Shown: positions 52,453 through 60,882 of the stretch, in pieces | How positions within the stretch are numbered: the stretch's first letter is position 1 | How the letters are laid out: the number at the start of each line of letters is the position of its first letter | Source of the DNA: Candidatus Centipeda massiliensis | GTDB taxonomy: Bacteria; Bacillota; Negativicutes; Selenomonadales; Selenomonadaceae | DNA length: 64,000 bases | Direction of reading: 5' to 3' | Assembly (NCBI RefSeq): GCF_900290285.1 | Contig: NZ_LT985754.1 | Span: forward strand, 637,856-701,855 | Position numbers and translations under genes: made by a program | The notes under the pieces: generated by a model | The model's database searches: none | What the model was told of the DNA's origin: nothing | Seen by the model: only the letters and a program-made list of their open reading frames with translations

Positions 52453-53541
52453 ATGCTATACATACCACATTATGAACGCAATCTGCAGGATCATATTTAT
52501 GAGGATATTCAGGCAGATGGGCGTCCGATCGTCATTTACGGAGCCGGTGAGATCGGAAGATTGACTGCGGGGCTGCTCAAAGAACATGGGATTGAACCGT
52601 ATGTGTATGCTGTAGATCGCGCCTATTACAAAGGCGGTATGACAGTCGACGGGATGCCGGTTTGCTGCTATGAGGAACTGCTGCAGGAAGCGGAGCGCTA
52701 TCTTTTTCTGCTCGGCATCGGTCAGCCCGGTGAACGCGTCCGTGCTTTCATGGAAGATCCGCGGGGGCGACGGGTTGCCCATACGTCGCCCTATGGAAAG
52801 TTTGCGCCGATGGACTATGATTTCCTAAAGAAGAATGAAGAAAAGTTTCAGGAAACATACGCACTGCTTTCGGATGATTTGTCCCGCGAGACGATGCAGG
52901 CATATATTAATCTGAAACTGAGCGGGGATGTGCGCTTTAATTTTGAGGTGTTTGAGCCGGATCAGTATTTCAATGAAGTGACAAGTGTTTGTCGGGGAGG
53001 GACATTCGTGGACTGCGGAGCATTTACCGGCGATACGGTAGAAGCCTTTGCCCGCTGGTCCGGCGGCTCGTGCAAAGGAATCGTTGCACTTGAACCTGAT
53101 GCATATAATTACAAACTGCTGAAGAAACACGTTGCATCCTATCCGTTCCCTGTGGAAACGCATCCCGTCGGGGCGTGGTCCGAAGCAGATATACTGCATT
53201 TTCAAATCAAGGAATGGTATGGTTCACTCCTTGACCCAGAGAGTGAAGATGTGGTTCGCGTGGATGCGCTTGACAACCTACTCCATCAGGATGTGGATTT
53301 GATTAAGATGGATATTGAGGGCGCGGAGATGCACGCGCTTTCCGGTGCACAGGAAACGATACGACGCTGCCATCCCGTACTTGCGATTGCCGTCTATCAC
53401 AAGGCGGAGGATCTGGTGACCATTCCGCAGTACATCAAGACGTTTGAGACAAAGGACGTGAGATACCGTTTCTGTCTGCGCAAGCATCAGATATTCAGCG
53501 AGTTGGAACTTGATTTGTACGCATTGCCGGAGCGTCGATGA
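52453..53541 (+). CDS. FkbM-family methyltransferase
   Basis: A 362-residue protein. Residues 20-95 are a Rossmann-like N-domain (PIVIYGAGEIGRLTAGLLKEHGIEP). The FkbM methyltransferase domain starts near 175 with FEVFEPDQYFNEVTSVCRGGTFVDCGAFTGDTVEAF and has the late DLIKMDIEGAEMHALSGA. FkbM enzymes O-methylate sugars and polyketides using SAM. The start at 52453 follows AGGGG; an upstream frame overlapping the KAS III gene lacks one. It probably methylates the glycan under construction. Confidence 0.85.
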   Translation: MLYIPHYERNLQDHIYEDIQADGRPIVIYGAGEIGRLTAGLLKEHGIEPYVYAVDRAYYKGGMTVDGMPVCCYEELLQEAERYLFLLGIGQPGERVRAFMEDPRGRRVAHTSPYGKFAPMDYDFLKKNEEKFQETYALLSDDLSRETMQAYINLKLSGDVRFNFEVFEPDQYFNEVTSVCRGGTFVDCGAFTGDTVEAFARWSGGSCKGIVALEPDAYNYKLLKKHVASYPFPVETHPVGAWSEADILHFQIKEWYGSLLDPESEDVVRVDALDNLLHQDVDLIKMDIEGAEMHALSGAQETIRRCHPVLAIAVYHKAEDLVTIPQYIKTFETKDVRYRFCLRKHQIFSELELDLYALPERR

Positions 53542-53553
53542 GGAGGGAGGAGA

Positions 53554-54036
53554 ATGGACGGGATCACAGAAAAACTGACACATATTGATGCCTATGCCAT
53601 TCAGCAGTATCAGCAAAACCGGTATCCGCTCCTGTTCGTGGATGAAATCGAGGAAGCAGTGCCAGGGCAGTCGGCAAGGGGATATAAAAATTTTACTTAC
53701 AATGAGTGGTTCTTTCCCGCGCATTTTGAAGATGAGCCGAATGTACCGGGCTTTGTGCAGATTGAGGCACTGACGCAGGTGTTCTTGATGACATTTCTGA
53801 CGATCCCGGAATACAAGGGAAAAAAGACGGGATTCATCGAGGTAAAGAGCCGTTTCCGCAAGAAGATTGTTCCCGGCAATCGCCTCGATGTAGAATCAGA
53901 GCTTTACAGCTTCAAGAGAGGACTTGCAAAAGGGATTTCCAAGGGGTACGTGAACGGGGAGCTTGCCTGTCAGGCAGAGCTTCAGATTGCGATTCCGGAT
54001 GTGATGCTGCAGTATCGGCCGCTGGGCGGCAAATGA
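53554..54036 (+). CDS. FabZ-like hot-dog dehydratase
   Basis: A 160-residue hot-dog-fold protein. The motif FFPAHFEDEPNVPGFVQIEAL corresponds to FFPGHFP..PVMPG..QIEA of FabZ, with catalytic His57. The second half (GFIEVKSRFRKKIVPGNRLDVESEL) also fits. It would dehydrate a 3-hydroxyacyl-ACP made by the neighbouring KAS III and SDR enzymes. It is more divergent than a housekeeping FabZ. GAGGAGGGAGGAGA precedes the ATG. Confidence 0.82.
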   Translation: MDGITEKLTHIDAYAIQQYQQNRYPLLFVDEIEEAVPGQSARGYKNFTYNEWFFPAHFEDEPNVPGFVQIEALTQVFLMTFLTIPEYKGKKTGFIEVKSRFRKKIVPGNRLDVESELYSFKRGLAKGISKGYVNGELACQAELQIAIPDVMLQYRPLGGK

Positions 54037-54056
54037 TTCGTTGATGGGAGGCTGGC

Positions 54057-55862
54057 GTGGAACGTGTTGCGGATTATGTCATGCGGCGGTTGCATGAGGC
54101 AGGTGTGGGGCTTGTTTTTCTGGTGACAGGACGAGGAATCCTGTTCCTCACGGACGCACTCGCGAAGGAAGAGGGGCTGACTCCTGTTCCAACCTATCAT
54201 GAGCAGGGCGCCTCCTATGCGGCAATGGCTTATGCACAGGCGAGGGGAGGATTGGGAGCATGCCTTGTCTCCACCGGATGTGCCGCGACAAATGCCGTTA
54301 CTGCAGCTCTTTGCGCATGGCAGGACAATGTTCCTGTGATCTTTATCTCCGGTCAGCACATGCTTCATGAGACCACTGCATATACGAAGCTGCCGATTCG
54401 TACATACGGTTCTCAGGAGGCTGACATCATCAGCGTCGTAAAGCCGATTACGAAGTATGCGGTCATGCTGCAGGATGCAAAGGATATTGCGGTCGAACTC
54501 GATAAATCCTTTCACTTTGCGATGACGGGGCGCAAGGGACCCGTATGGATTGATATTCCTCTCGATCTGCAAAACGCACGGATCGACTCGGAGAAATTAG
54601 AACGATGTGCGTTGGAAGATGTATGCCCCAGAATTGCTGCGGGGGAAATGTCGGAGATCATTGCGGGGCTGAGCGAGGCGGAACGTCCGATTCTCCTCTT
54701 GGGGGGCGGTGTTTGTTCGGCAGGTGCGCAGCAGTTTGCTGCGGAGTTCGTTCAAAAGGCACATATTCCAGTCGTCTTTACACCGGCTGCGGCGGATGCA
54801 TACGGCTCTGCGCATGCGCTGTCCATTGGTGCTGTCGGCAGTATCGGCGGCAGTCGGGCGGGGAATTTCGTTTTGCAGCATGCGGACTACATACTGGCTG
54901 TTGGGACGAAACTCTGTTCACAGGTGACCGGCGCAAAAGATGTTCCCTTTGCGCCCTGTGCACGGATTGATGTTGTCGATATCGATGCAATGGAACATCG
55001 CAAAGCAGGAGTTCGGCGTACGGTTTTCCTTCATGCAGATGCAGGGGATTTTTTTCAAGCACTTTGTTCGATGGAACTTTCTTCCGTGCGAGAGGAATGG
55101 CAGGGGCAGTGCCTCCACTGGAAGCGTGTATTTGCGGTTCCGGAAGAGGCATTCGTCCAACAACACGCAGCACAGAATGAAATCGAGCTCTATGGATTTT
55201 CCTATGAGTTGGGGAAACACCTTCCGGAAGATGCAACCGTTATCACGGATGCAGGGCTCGAAGAGCTTATCGTTCCCGCGGCGATTCCCTATCGTTTGGG
55301 GCAGCGATGCCTCTTTCCTGCGGCACAGGGAGCAATGGGGTACGCGATCCCGGCTGTTTTGGGAGCATATTTCGCAGGAAAAAAGAACATCATAACCATT
55401 GTAGGCGATGGCTCTATCATGATGAATATGCAGGAACTCTATATCATCGCGGAGCACCGAGTTCCGGTAAAAATTTTTGTCATCAACAATAATATGTACG
55501 CTGTTATTCGCAAACGCCAAAAGGATTTGTTCCGCAAGAGGACGATCGGCAATGACCCCTCGGATGGTGTGCCGGCACCGGATTTCTCTCAGATGGCGGC
55601 AAGCACCGGGTTCGCCTATGCGAAGATTGTGGACGTGCGTGATTTATCCATGCGGATCGATGAGGTCTTGCGTATGGATGGCAATGTGCTCTGTGAGGTC
55701 ATATGTACGCCGGAGCAGAAATATCTGCATCAGTCCTACGCGCTGAATGAACAGCGCCGCTTGGAGCATCGTCCGCTTGAGGATTTGTCCCCGTTTATGG
55801 AGCGGGAGAAATTCGCACGGGAAAAATTGTATTTTGACAGGGAGGGGGATGCACATGAGTGA
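54057..55862 (+). CDS. Thiamine-diphosphate enzyme, acetolactate synthase-like
   Basis: A 601-residue ThDP enzyme with the three domains of the acetolactate synthase/pyruvate decarboxylase superfamily. The activating glutamate is Glu49 in YHEQGAS and the cofactor motif GDGS is at 450-453, followed by MMNMQELYIIAEHRVPVKIFVINNN. It probably decarboxylates a 2-oxo acid and joins the fragment to an aldehyde or ketone; in sugar pathways such enzymes add branches (as in yersiniose synthesis). The start is GTG at 54057 after GGGAGG. It overlaps the NeuB-family gene. Confidence 0.85.
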   Translation: MERVADYVMRRLHEAGVGLVFLVTGRGILFLTDALAKEEGLTPVPTYHEQGASYAAMAYAQARGGLGACLVSTGCAATNAVTAALCAWQDNVPVIFISGQHMLHETTAYTKLPIRTYGSQEADIISVVKPITKYAVMLQDAKDIAVELDKSFHFAMTGRKGPVWIDIPLDLQNARIDSEKLERCALEDVCPRIAAGEMSEIIAGLSEAERPILLLGGGVCSAGAQQFAAEFVQKAHIPVVFTPAAADAYGSAHALSIGAVGSIGGSRAGNFVLQHADYILAVGTKLCSQVTGAKDVPFAPCARIDVVDIDAMEHRKAGVRRTVFLHADAGDFFQALCSMELSSVREEWQGQCLHWKRVFAVPEEAFVQQHAAQNEIELYGFSYELGKHLPEDATVITDAGLEELIVPAAIPYRLGQRCLFPAAQGAMGYAIPAVLGAYFAGKKNIITIVGDGSIMMNMQELYIIAEHRVPVKIFVINNNMYAVIRKRQKDLFRKRTIGNDPSDGVPAPDFSQMAASTGFAYAKIVDVRDLSMRIDEVLRMDGNVLCEVICTPEQKYLHQSYALNEQRRLEHRPLEDLSPFMEREKFAREKLYFDREGDAHE

Positions 55863-56901
55863 ATGCAGCTTTCGGGATGGGCGCATTGTCAGTGACTATG
55901 GTGTGCCCTACTTCGTTGCGGAGGTCAACAGCAGTCATAATGGAAATGTGGAGACTGCACGGAAGATGATTGATGCCGCAGCAGATATCGGTGCGGACTG
56001 TGTCAAGTTCCAGTCATGGTCTGTCGCGAGTTTGTACTCTAAGACCTATTATGACGAGAATCCGATTGCGAAACGATTCGTGGAGCGATTTGCACTGACA
56101 TCAACCCAACTAAAGGAAATGGCGGACTATGCGCGCGCTCAAGGAATTGAATTTTCTTCAACGCCGTATTCGGAGGAGGAAGTTGATTTCCTCTTGGAGG
56201 AGTGCAAGGCACCCTTCTTGAAGGTTGCCTCCATGGAACTGAATAATCCTAGATTTCTATCCTATATTGGTCGGAAGCGGGTTCCTCTGGTCCTGTCGAC
56301 CGGCATGGGGACGATGGAGGAAATCCGACGTGCTGTGCAGACACTGGAAGATGCGGGGGCAGAGGAAATCTGTTTGCTGCATTGCATCTCCATCTATCCG
56401 ACGAAGGTAGAGGCGCTAAACCTGCGCAATATCCTTGGTCTGCGGAAGGAATTTCCGCACTTTCCCATCGGGTTTTCCGACCATACGGAGGACGATGCCG
56501 CCGCTGTCGCGGCTGTCACATTGGGAGCGGCACTCATCGAAAAGCACCTGACACTGGATCGCAGCAAGGTTGGCATGGATAACGGCATGGCGACGGAGCC
56601 GGAACCGTTCCGTAAACTGATCGACAAATGCCGCATGGTTCAAATGGGACTTGGCTCAGAAGAGCGCGAGGTGTTTCCCGAGGAGCTTGCGCAGCGCAGA
56701 AAGATGCGCCGCAGCGTTGTCGTGGTGAAAGATCTTCCAGCGGGGCATGTACTCTGCGCGGAGGATCTTTATGCGAAACGTCCGGGAACGGGGATTCCGC
56801 CTGACAGGATCGAACTTCTGGTAGGGAAAACGTTGCGGCGTGCAGTGAAAGAGGATACGCTGCTACAGGAAGATGATATTTTGGAGGATGGTATCAGATG
56901 A
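55855..56901 (+). CDS. NeuB/SpsE-family PEP-condensing synthase
   Basis: A 348-residue protein: TIM-barrel domain with YFVAEVNSSHNGNVETARKMIDAAADIGADCVKFQ, SSTPYSEEEVDFL, LSTGMGTMEEIRRAV and FSDHTEDDAAAVAAVTLGAALIEKHLTLDR, then a C-terminal SAF/antifreeze-like domain (VVVVKDLPAGHVLCAEDLYAKRPGTGI). NeuB enzymes join PEP to an aldose to make nonulosonic acids such as sialic, legionaminic or pseudaminic acid. The start at 55855 has GGGGG at correct spacing and lies within the end of the ThDP gene. No NeuA or NeuC is in the window. Confidence 0.9.
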   Translation: MSECSFRDGRIVSDYGVPYFVAEVNSSHNGNVETARKMIDAAADIGADCVKFQSWSVASLYSKTYYDENPIAKRFVERFALTSTQLKEMADYARAQGIEFSSTPYSEEEVDFLLEECKAPFLKVASMELNNPRFLSYIGRKRVPLVLSTGMGTMEEIRRAVQTLEDAGAEEICLLHCISIYPTKVEALNLRNILGLRKEFPHFPIGFSDHTEDDAAAVAAVTLGAALIEKHLTLDRSKVGMDNGMATEPEPFRKLIDKCRMVQMGLGSEEREVFPEELAQRRKMRRSVVVVKDLPAGHVLCAEDLYAKRPGTGIPPDRIELLVGKTLRRAVKEDTLLQEDDILEDGIR

Positions 56902-57140
56902 AGAACATGGAGAAGTATACGCAGGTTTTTGTGGAGATGTTCGGTAAAAGCGCGGACGAGGTCAAGAATCTGCACTATCAGGACATCATCGAGTGGGATT
57001 CGGTAGGGCATATGACACTCATGTCCGGCCTTGAGGATACATTTGATATCATGATGGAGACGGATGATATCATCGACTTTGATTCCTATGAGAAGGGCAT
57101 CGAGATTCTGAAAAAGTATAACGTCGACTTCGGAAGCTGA
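56898..57140 (+). CDS. Acyl carrier protein (second in locus)
   Basis: An 80-residue acidic carrier with the phosphopantetheine Ser35 in EWDSVGHM, followed by TLMSGLEDTFDIMMETDDI. Its ATG overlaps the NeuB-family stop (ATGA). The adenylating ligase starts about 40 bases later and probably loads it. It differs clearly from the first ACP of the locus, which suggests two separate acyl steps. Confidence 0.87.
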   Translation: MKNMEKYTQVFVEMFGKSADEVKNLHYQDIIEWDSVGHMTLMSGLEDTFDIMMETDDIIDFDSYEKGIEILKKYNVDFGS

Positions 57141-57178
57141 GAGGGTGGCGAGCTTTTTTATGAGATGGGGGGATGATT

Positions 57179-58588
57179 ATGTGGGATTTTTCTCAGTTTC
57201 CGGCAAGGACAGCGCTCATCTGTGAACAGAAGTGTCTGTCCTATCGCGAACTGGCGGAGATTTCGACGGAAATCGCATCGGCAATTCCCTCCCGAGCGCC
57301 TGTCTTTCTTTTAGCCCGCAATTCGCCCGCCGCGATTGCGGGCTATGTCGGTTTTGTGCAGAACGGAATTGTGCCCGTGATGATCGACGCCGCACTCGAT
57401 GCGGGGCTGCTCACCGCGCTCCGTGCGGCGTATCGTCCCTGCTATGCGTGGGTTCCGGCGGAACGTGCGGAAGAGTTTCAACCGAGCCTTGAGGTTCTGC
57501 GGCACGATGAGTATGTGCTGCTCGATTTGGCGGAGAAAAACCCCTTTCCCCTGCATGACGATCTCGCACTCCTTATGACGACATCGGGTTCTACGGGCAG
57601 TCCGAAGCTCGTGCGGCAGAGCTATGAGAATCTGTGTGCCAATACGACGTCCATTGTGAAATATTTGCATTTGGACGAGACGGAGCGCGCCGTGACGAAT
57701 CTGCCCCTGCACTATGTCTACGGCCTTTCGATTCTGAATACGCACCTTGCGGTCGGTGCCTCGGTTGTTGTGACGGAGAAGACGCTCTTTGACCGCAGTT
57801 TTTGGCAGCTCGTGCGGGAACGGGAGGTGACGAGCTTCGCCGGTGTTCCCTATACCTACACAATGCTGAAACGGCTGCGCTTTTTCCGCATGGAGCTCCC
57901 TGCCCTGCATACACTGACGCAGGCGGGCGGCAAGCTCGATCCCGAACTGCACAGCGAGTTTGCTGCGTATGCGGATGCGCACGGGAAGAAATTTGTCGTG
58001 ATGTACGGTGCAGCAGAGGCGACGGCACGCATGGGGTATCTGCCGCCGCAGGATGCACTGGAAAAAGTCGGGGCGATGGGCGTCGCGATTCCGGGCGGCA
58101 GGTTCGCGCTCGTCGATGAGGCGGGCGAGGAGATCACGGCGACGGATACGGTCGGGGAGCTGGTCTACTACGGCGCGAATGTTACGCTCGGTTATGCGGA
58201 GAGCGGCGCGGATCTCGCTCGGGGCGATGAACGCCATGGACGCTATGAGACGGGCGATCTTGCCCGCCGCGATGCGGATGGGTACTACACCATCGTTGGG
58301 CGCAAGCGCCGCTTTTTGAAGATGTTTGGGAAGCGGACGAATTTGCAGGAGGTTGAGCACATCCTGCGCCAGCATTTCGGTGAAATCGAGGTCGCATGCG
58401 CAGGCATTGATGACAACCTCTACATTTTTGTGACGCAGGAGGAGCTTGTCCCTGAGATCGTGCCGTTTTTGAGTGCAAAGCTCGGTCTGCACCATTCTGC
58501 ATTTACGGCGCGGTGTATTGCAGAGATCCCAAAAAATGCTTCGGGCAAGACGGTCTATCGGGAGCTGGAGCGCTACTATGACGTATGA
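57179..58588 (+). CDS. AMP-binding acyl-ACP/acyl-CoA ligase
   Basis: A 469-residue adenylating enzyme with MTTSGSTGSPKLVRQSY (P-loop, about residue 125), VMYGAAEATARMGYLPP and the C-terminal lysine context IPKNASGKTVYRELE. The N-terminal half is shorter than that of long-chain acyl-CoA ligases. It activates a carboxylic acid as AMP ester and passes it to a thiol, probably that of ACP 2 next to it. The start at 57179 has GGGGGG six bases before. Its stop overlaps the luxE start. Confidence 0.85.
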   Translation: MWDFSQFPARTALICEQKCLSYRELAEISTEIASAIPSRAPVFLLARNSPAAIAGYVGFVQNGIVPVMIDAALDAGLLTALRAAYRPCYAWVPAERAEEFQPSLEVLRHDEYVLLDLAEKNPFPLHDDLALLMTTSGSTGSPKLVRQSYENLCANTTSIVKYLHLDETERAVTNLPLHYVYGLSILNTHLAVGASVVVTEKTLFDRSFWQLVREREVTSFAGVPYTYTMLKRLRFFRMELPALHTLTQAGGKLDPELHSEFAAYADAHGKKFVVMYGAAEATARMGYLPPQDALEKVGAMGVAIPGGRFALVDEAGEEITATDTVGELVYYGANVTLGYAESGADLARGDERHGRYETGDLARRDADGYYTIVGRKRRFLKMFGKRTNLQEVEHILRQHFGEIEVACAGIDDNLYIFVTQEELVPEIVPFLSAKLGLHHSAFTARCIAEIPKNASGKTVYRELERYYDV

Positions 58589-59657
58589 AGATGTACTCGC
58601 CCTGCCGCCGTTCGGTGTGGGGCACGCGGAAAAACAGGAACTTCTGCGTGGGGAGTTGCTGCGTCTGACGGAGCAGCACAGAGCGCACTGCGCGCCTTAT
58701 GCGCGAATGATGGAGGCAATCCACTTTTCTCCCGCAGAGGTGCGTTCGGTGGAGGATATTCCCTTTTTGCCCGTGCGGCTCTTCAAGGAGATGGAGCTGC
58801 GGAGCGTGGCAGCGGAGGACGTGTTCAAGACGATGACCTCGTCGGGGACGACGGGGCAGCAGGTGTCGCGGATTTTCCTTGACCGCAAAACGGCGGCGAA
58901 CCAGCAAAAGACACTTGTGCGCATTGTCTCTGATCGGATTGGGGGCAGCCGCATGCCAATGATCATTCTCGACTGCCCCTCTGTTCTCAAAAATCGCGCG
59001 ATGTTCTCGGCACGCGGCGCAGGGATTCTCGGTTTTTCGATCTTCGGACGAAAGAAGCTCTACGCGCTGAATGATGCGATGGAGCTGCAGCTGGATGCGA
59101 TTCATGACTTTCTTGCAGAGAACGCAGGGGAGCGCATTCTGCTCTTTGGCTTCACGTTCATGGTCTGGCAGTATTTCTATCGGGCGCTGAAGGCGGCGGG
59201 CGTGCATCTGAATCTCAGCGGCTCTGTGCTCATTCATGGCGGCGGTTGGAAAAAGCTCGCCTCCGAGGCGGTTACGCCTGCGGCGTTTCGTGCGGCGCTG
59301 CGTGCGGTTTGCGGCGATCTTGATGTTGCGGACTACTACGGTATGGTCGAGCAGACGGGCTGTATCTATCTTGAATGCGCGGAGGGACATCTTCACACAA
59401 GCACGTACTCTGACGTTATTGTGCGCCGTCCGCTTGACTTCTCGCCCGCAGACTTCGGCGAGCGTGGCATCATCGAGGTGGTCTCACTTCTGCCGGAGTC
59501 GTACCCGGGGCACGCACTTCTGACGGAGGATGAGGGCGTGCTGGTTGGTGAGGACGACTGTCCGTGCGGGCGCAAGGGGAAGTATTTCAAGGTGCTTGGC
59601 AGATTGAAACAAGCGGAGCTGAGGGGGTGCAGTGATACCTATGCAGCAGCATTTTGA
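58578..59657 (+). CDS. luxE: LuxE-like acyl-protein synthetase
   Basis: A 359-residue protein of the LuxE/PaaK family: FLPVRLFKEMELRS, adenylation loop MTSSGTTGQQVS (about residues 96-107), FMVWQYFYRAL and GYFYG-like YYGMVEQTGCIYLEC, with CPCGRKGKYFKVLGR at the end. LuxE activates a fatty acid and hands the acyl group to LuxC for reduction to aldehyde. The start at 58578 follows GGAG and overlaps the ligase stop. It overlaps luxC at its 3' end. No luciferase genes are present, so the aldehyde serves another purpose. Confidence 0.82.
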   Translation: MTYEDVLALPPFGVGHAEKQELLRGELLRLTEQHRAHCAPYARMMEAIHFSPAEVRSVEDIPFLPVRLFKEMELRSVAAEDVFKTMTSSGTTGQQVSRIFLDRKTAANQQKTLVRIVSDRIGGSRMPMIILDCPSVLKNRAMFSARGAGILGFSIFGRKKLYALNDAMELQLDAIHDFLAENAGERILLFGFTFMVWQYFYRALKAAGVHLNLSGSVLIHGGGWKKLASEAVTPAAFRAALRAVCGDLDVADYYGMVEQTGCIYLECAEGHLHTSTYSDVIVRRPLDFSPADFGERGIIEVVSLLPESYPGHALLTEDEGVLVGEDDCPCGRKGKYFKVLGRLKQAELRGCSDTYAAAF

Positions 59658-60840
59658 CAGCGTGACCTACGCGCTCGACAGTGCGGGAATCGAGGCACAG
59701 ATGGAAAATGTACGCCCGCTTCCCATTTTTTCGACGGAAGCTGTTGCCTTTCTCACCGCTCTCTCGGCACGGATTCTTGCCGATGCGGAGGCGAAGGCGT
59801 ACCCCGACGTCGTAACGCTCGGCTTTTGGTGCCGCCCCGCCGCGCTGCGGCAAATGCAGAGAACCTACGAAGCAGAAGTGAATCGGCTCGGGCGCGGTAT
59901 TGTTTTTCACATTGCACCCTCGAATGTAGCCGTGAACTTTGCCTACTCATGCCTTGCGGCGTTTCTTGCGGGAAACGCGAGCATTGTGCGTCTGCCGTCG
60001 AAGGACTTTCCACAGGTCGATGTTCTCTGTCGGATTTTCGCACAGACGCTGGTGGATTTCCCTGCACTCCTCCCCTACTTCCTCTTTGTCCGCTACGGAC
60101 ACGTGCAGGAGGTGAACGAGCACTATTCGTGGATGTGCCAGACCCGTGTCGTATGGGGCGGGGATGCGACGATTGAAGCCATACGCCGCGCAGCACTTCC
60201 GCCGCGCGCGAATGAAATCACGTTTGCCGACCGCCACTCGCTTGCCGTCATCGATGCCCCTGCCTATCTTGCGGCAGAGGACAAGGAACGGATTGCGCAG
60301 GACTTCTACAACGATACCTATCTCAGCGATCAAAACGCCTGTACCGCGCCGCATTTTATTATCTGGCTCGGTGCAGCAGAGAAGGTCAAGGCGGCGCAGG
60401 AGGTGTTTTGGAGCACCCTGCATACGCTTGTGAAGGATCGCTACACGCTGCAAGGCGTTCAGGCGGTGGATAAGCTGACGCAGCTCTATCGGCTTGGTGT
60501 ACACGCCGCGGCGCGGCAAGTTCCGATGGAGGACAACCTTATTACGCGCGTCTGTGTGGCAAAGCTGACGGAGGAACTTGCCGCCTACAAGGCGGGAAGC
60601 GGTTTCTTTATCGAATATCGGGCGCAGGAACTTGCAGAGATACGACCGCTGTGCGGCATTTCGTGCCAGACGCTTTCGTATTATGGCGTGGAGCGGGACA
60701 GCTTCTTGCGGGAGGTGCTTGCCATGCGCCCTGCCGGCGTGGATCGCATTGTACCCTTGGGGCGCACGATGGACTTTGCGCTCGTCTGGGATGGCATTGA
60801 TCTCATTCGGACGATGAGTCGTGTGGTACAGGTAATATGA
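59632..60840 (+). CDS. luxC: LuxC-like acyl reductase (aldehyde-forming)
   Basis: A 402-residue protein of the LuxC acyl-CoA reductase family, related to aldehyde dehydrogenases. The likely thioester cysteine is Cys237 in QNACTAPHFI; the nearby GRGIVFHIAPSNVAVNFAYS and the late MRPAGVDRIVPLGRTMDFALVWDG are family marks. It reduces an acyl thioester to an aldehyde with NADPH. The start is GTG at 59632 with GAGGGGG before it, inside the end of luxE. Together they form an acid-to-aldehyde module. Confidence 0.85.
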   Translation: MIPMQQHFDSVTYALDSAGIEAQMENVRPLPIFSTEAVAFLTALSARILADAEAKAYPDVVTLGFWCRPAALRQMQRTYEAEVNRLGRGIVFHIAPSNVAVNFAYSCLAAFLAGNASIVRLPSKDFPQVDVLCRIFAQTLVDFPALLPYFLFVRYGHVQEVNEHYSWMCQTRVVWGGDATIEAIRRAALPPRANEITFADRHSLAVIDAPAYLAAEDKERIAQDFYNDTYLSDQNACTAPHFIIWLGAAEKVKAAQEVFWSTLHTLVKDRYTLQGVQAVDKLTQLYRLGVHAAARQVPMEDNLITRVCVAKLTEELAAYKAGSGFFIEYRAQELAEIRPLCGISCQTLSYYGVERDSFLREVLAMRPAGVDRIVPLGRTMDFALVWDGIDLIRTMSRVVQVI

Positions 60841-60882
60841 GGGATGGTTTTTTGACGCGACATGATAGAGGGGAATCCGGTT

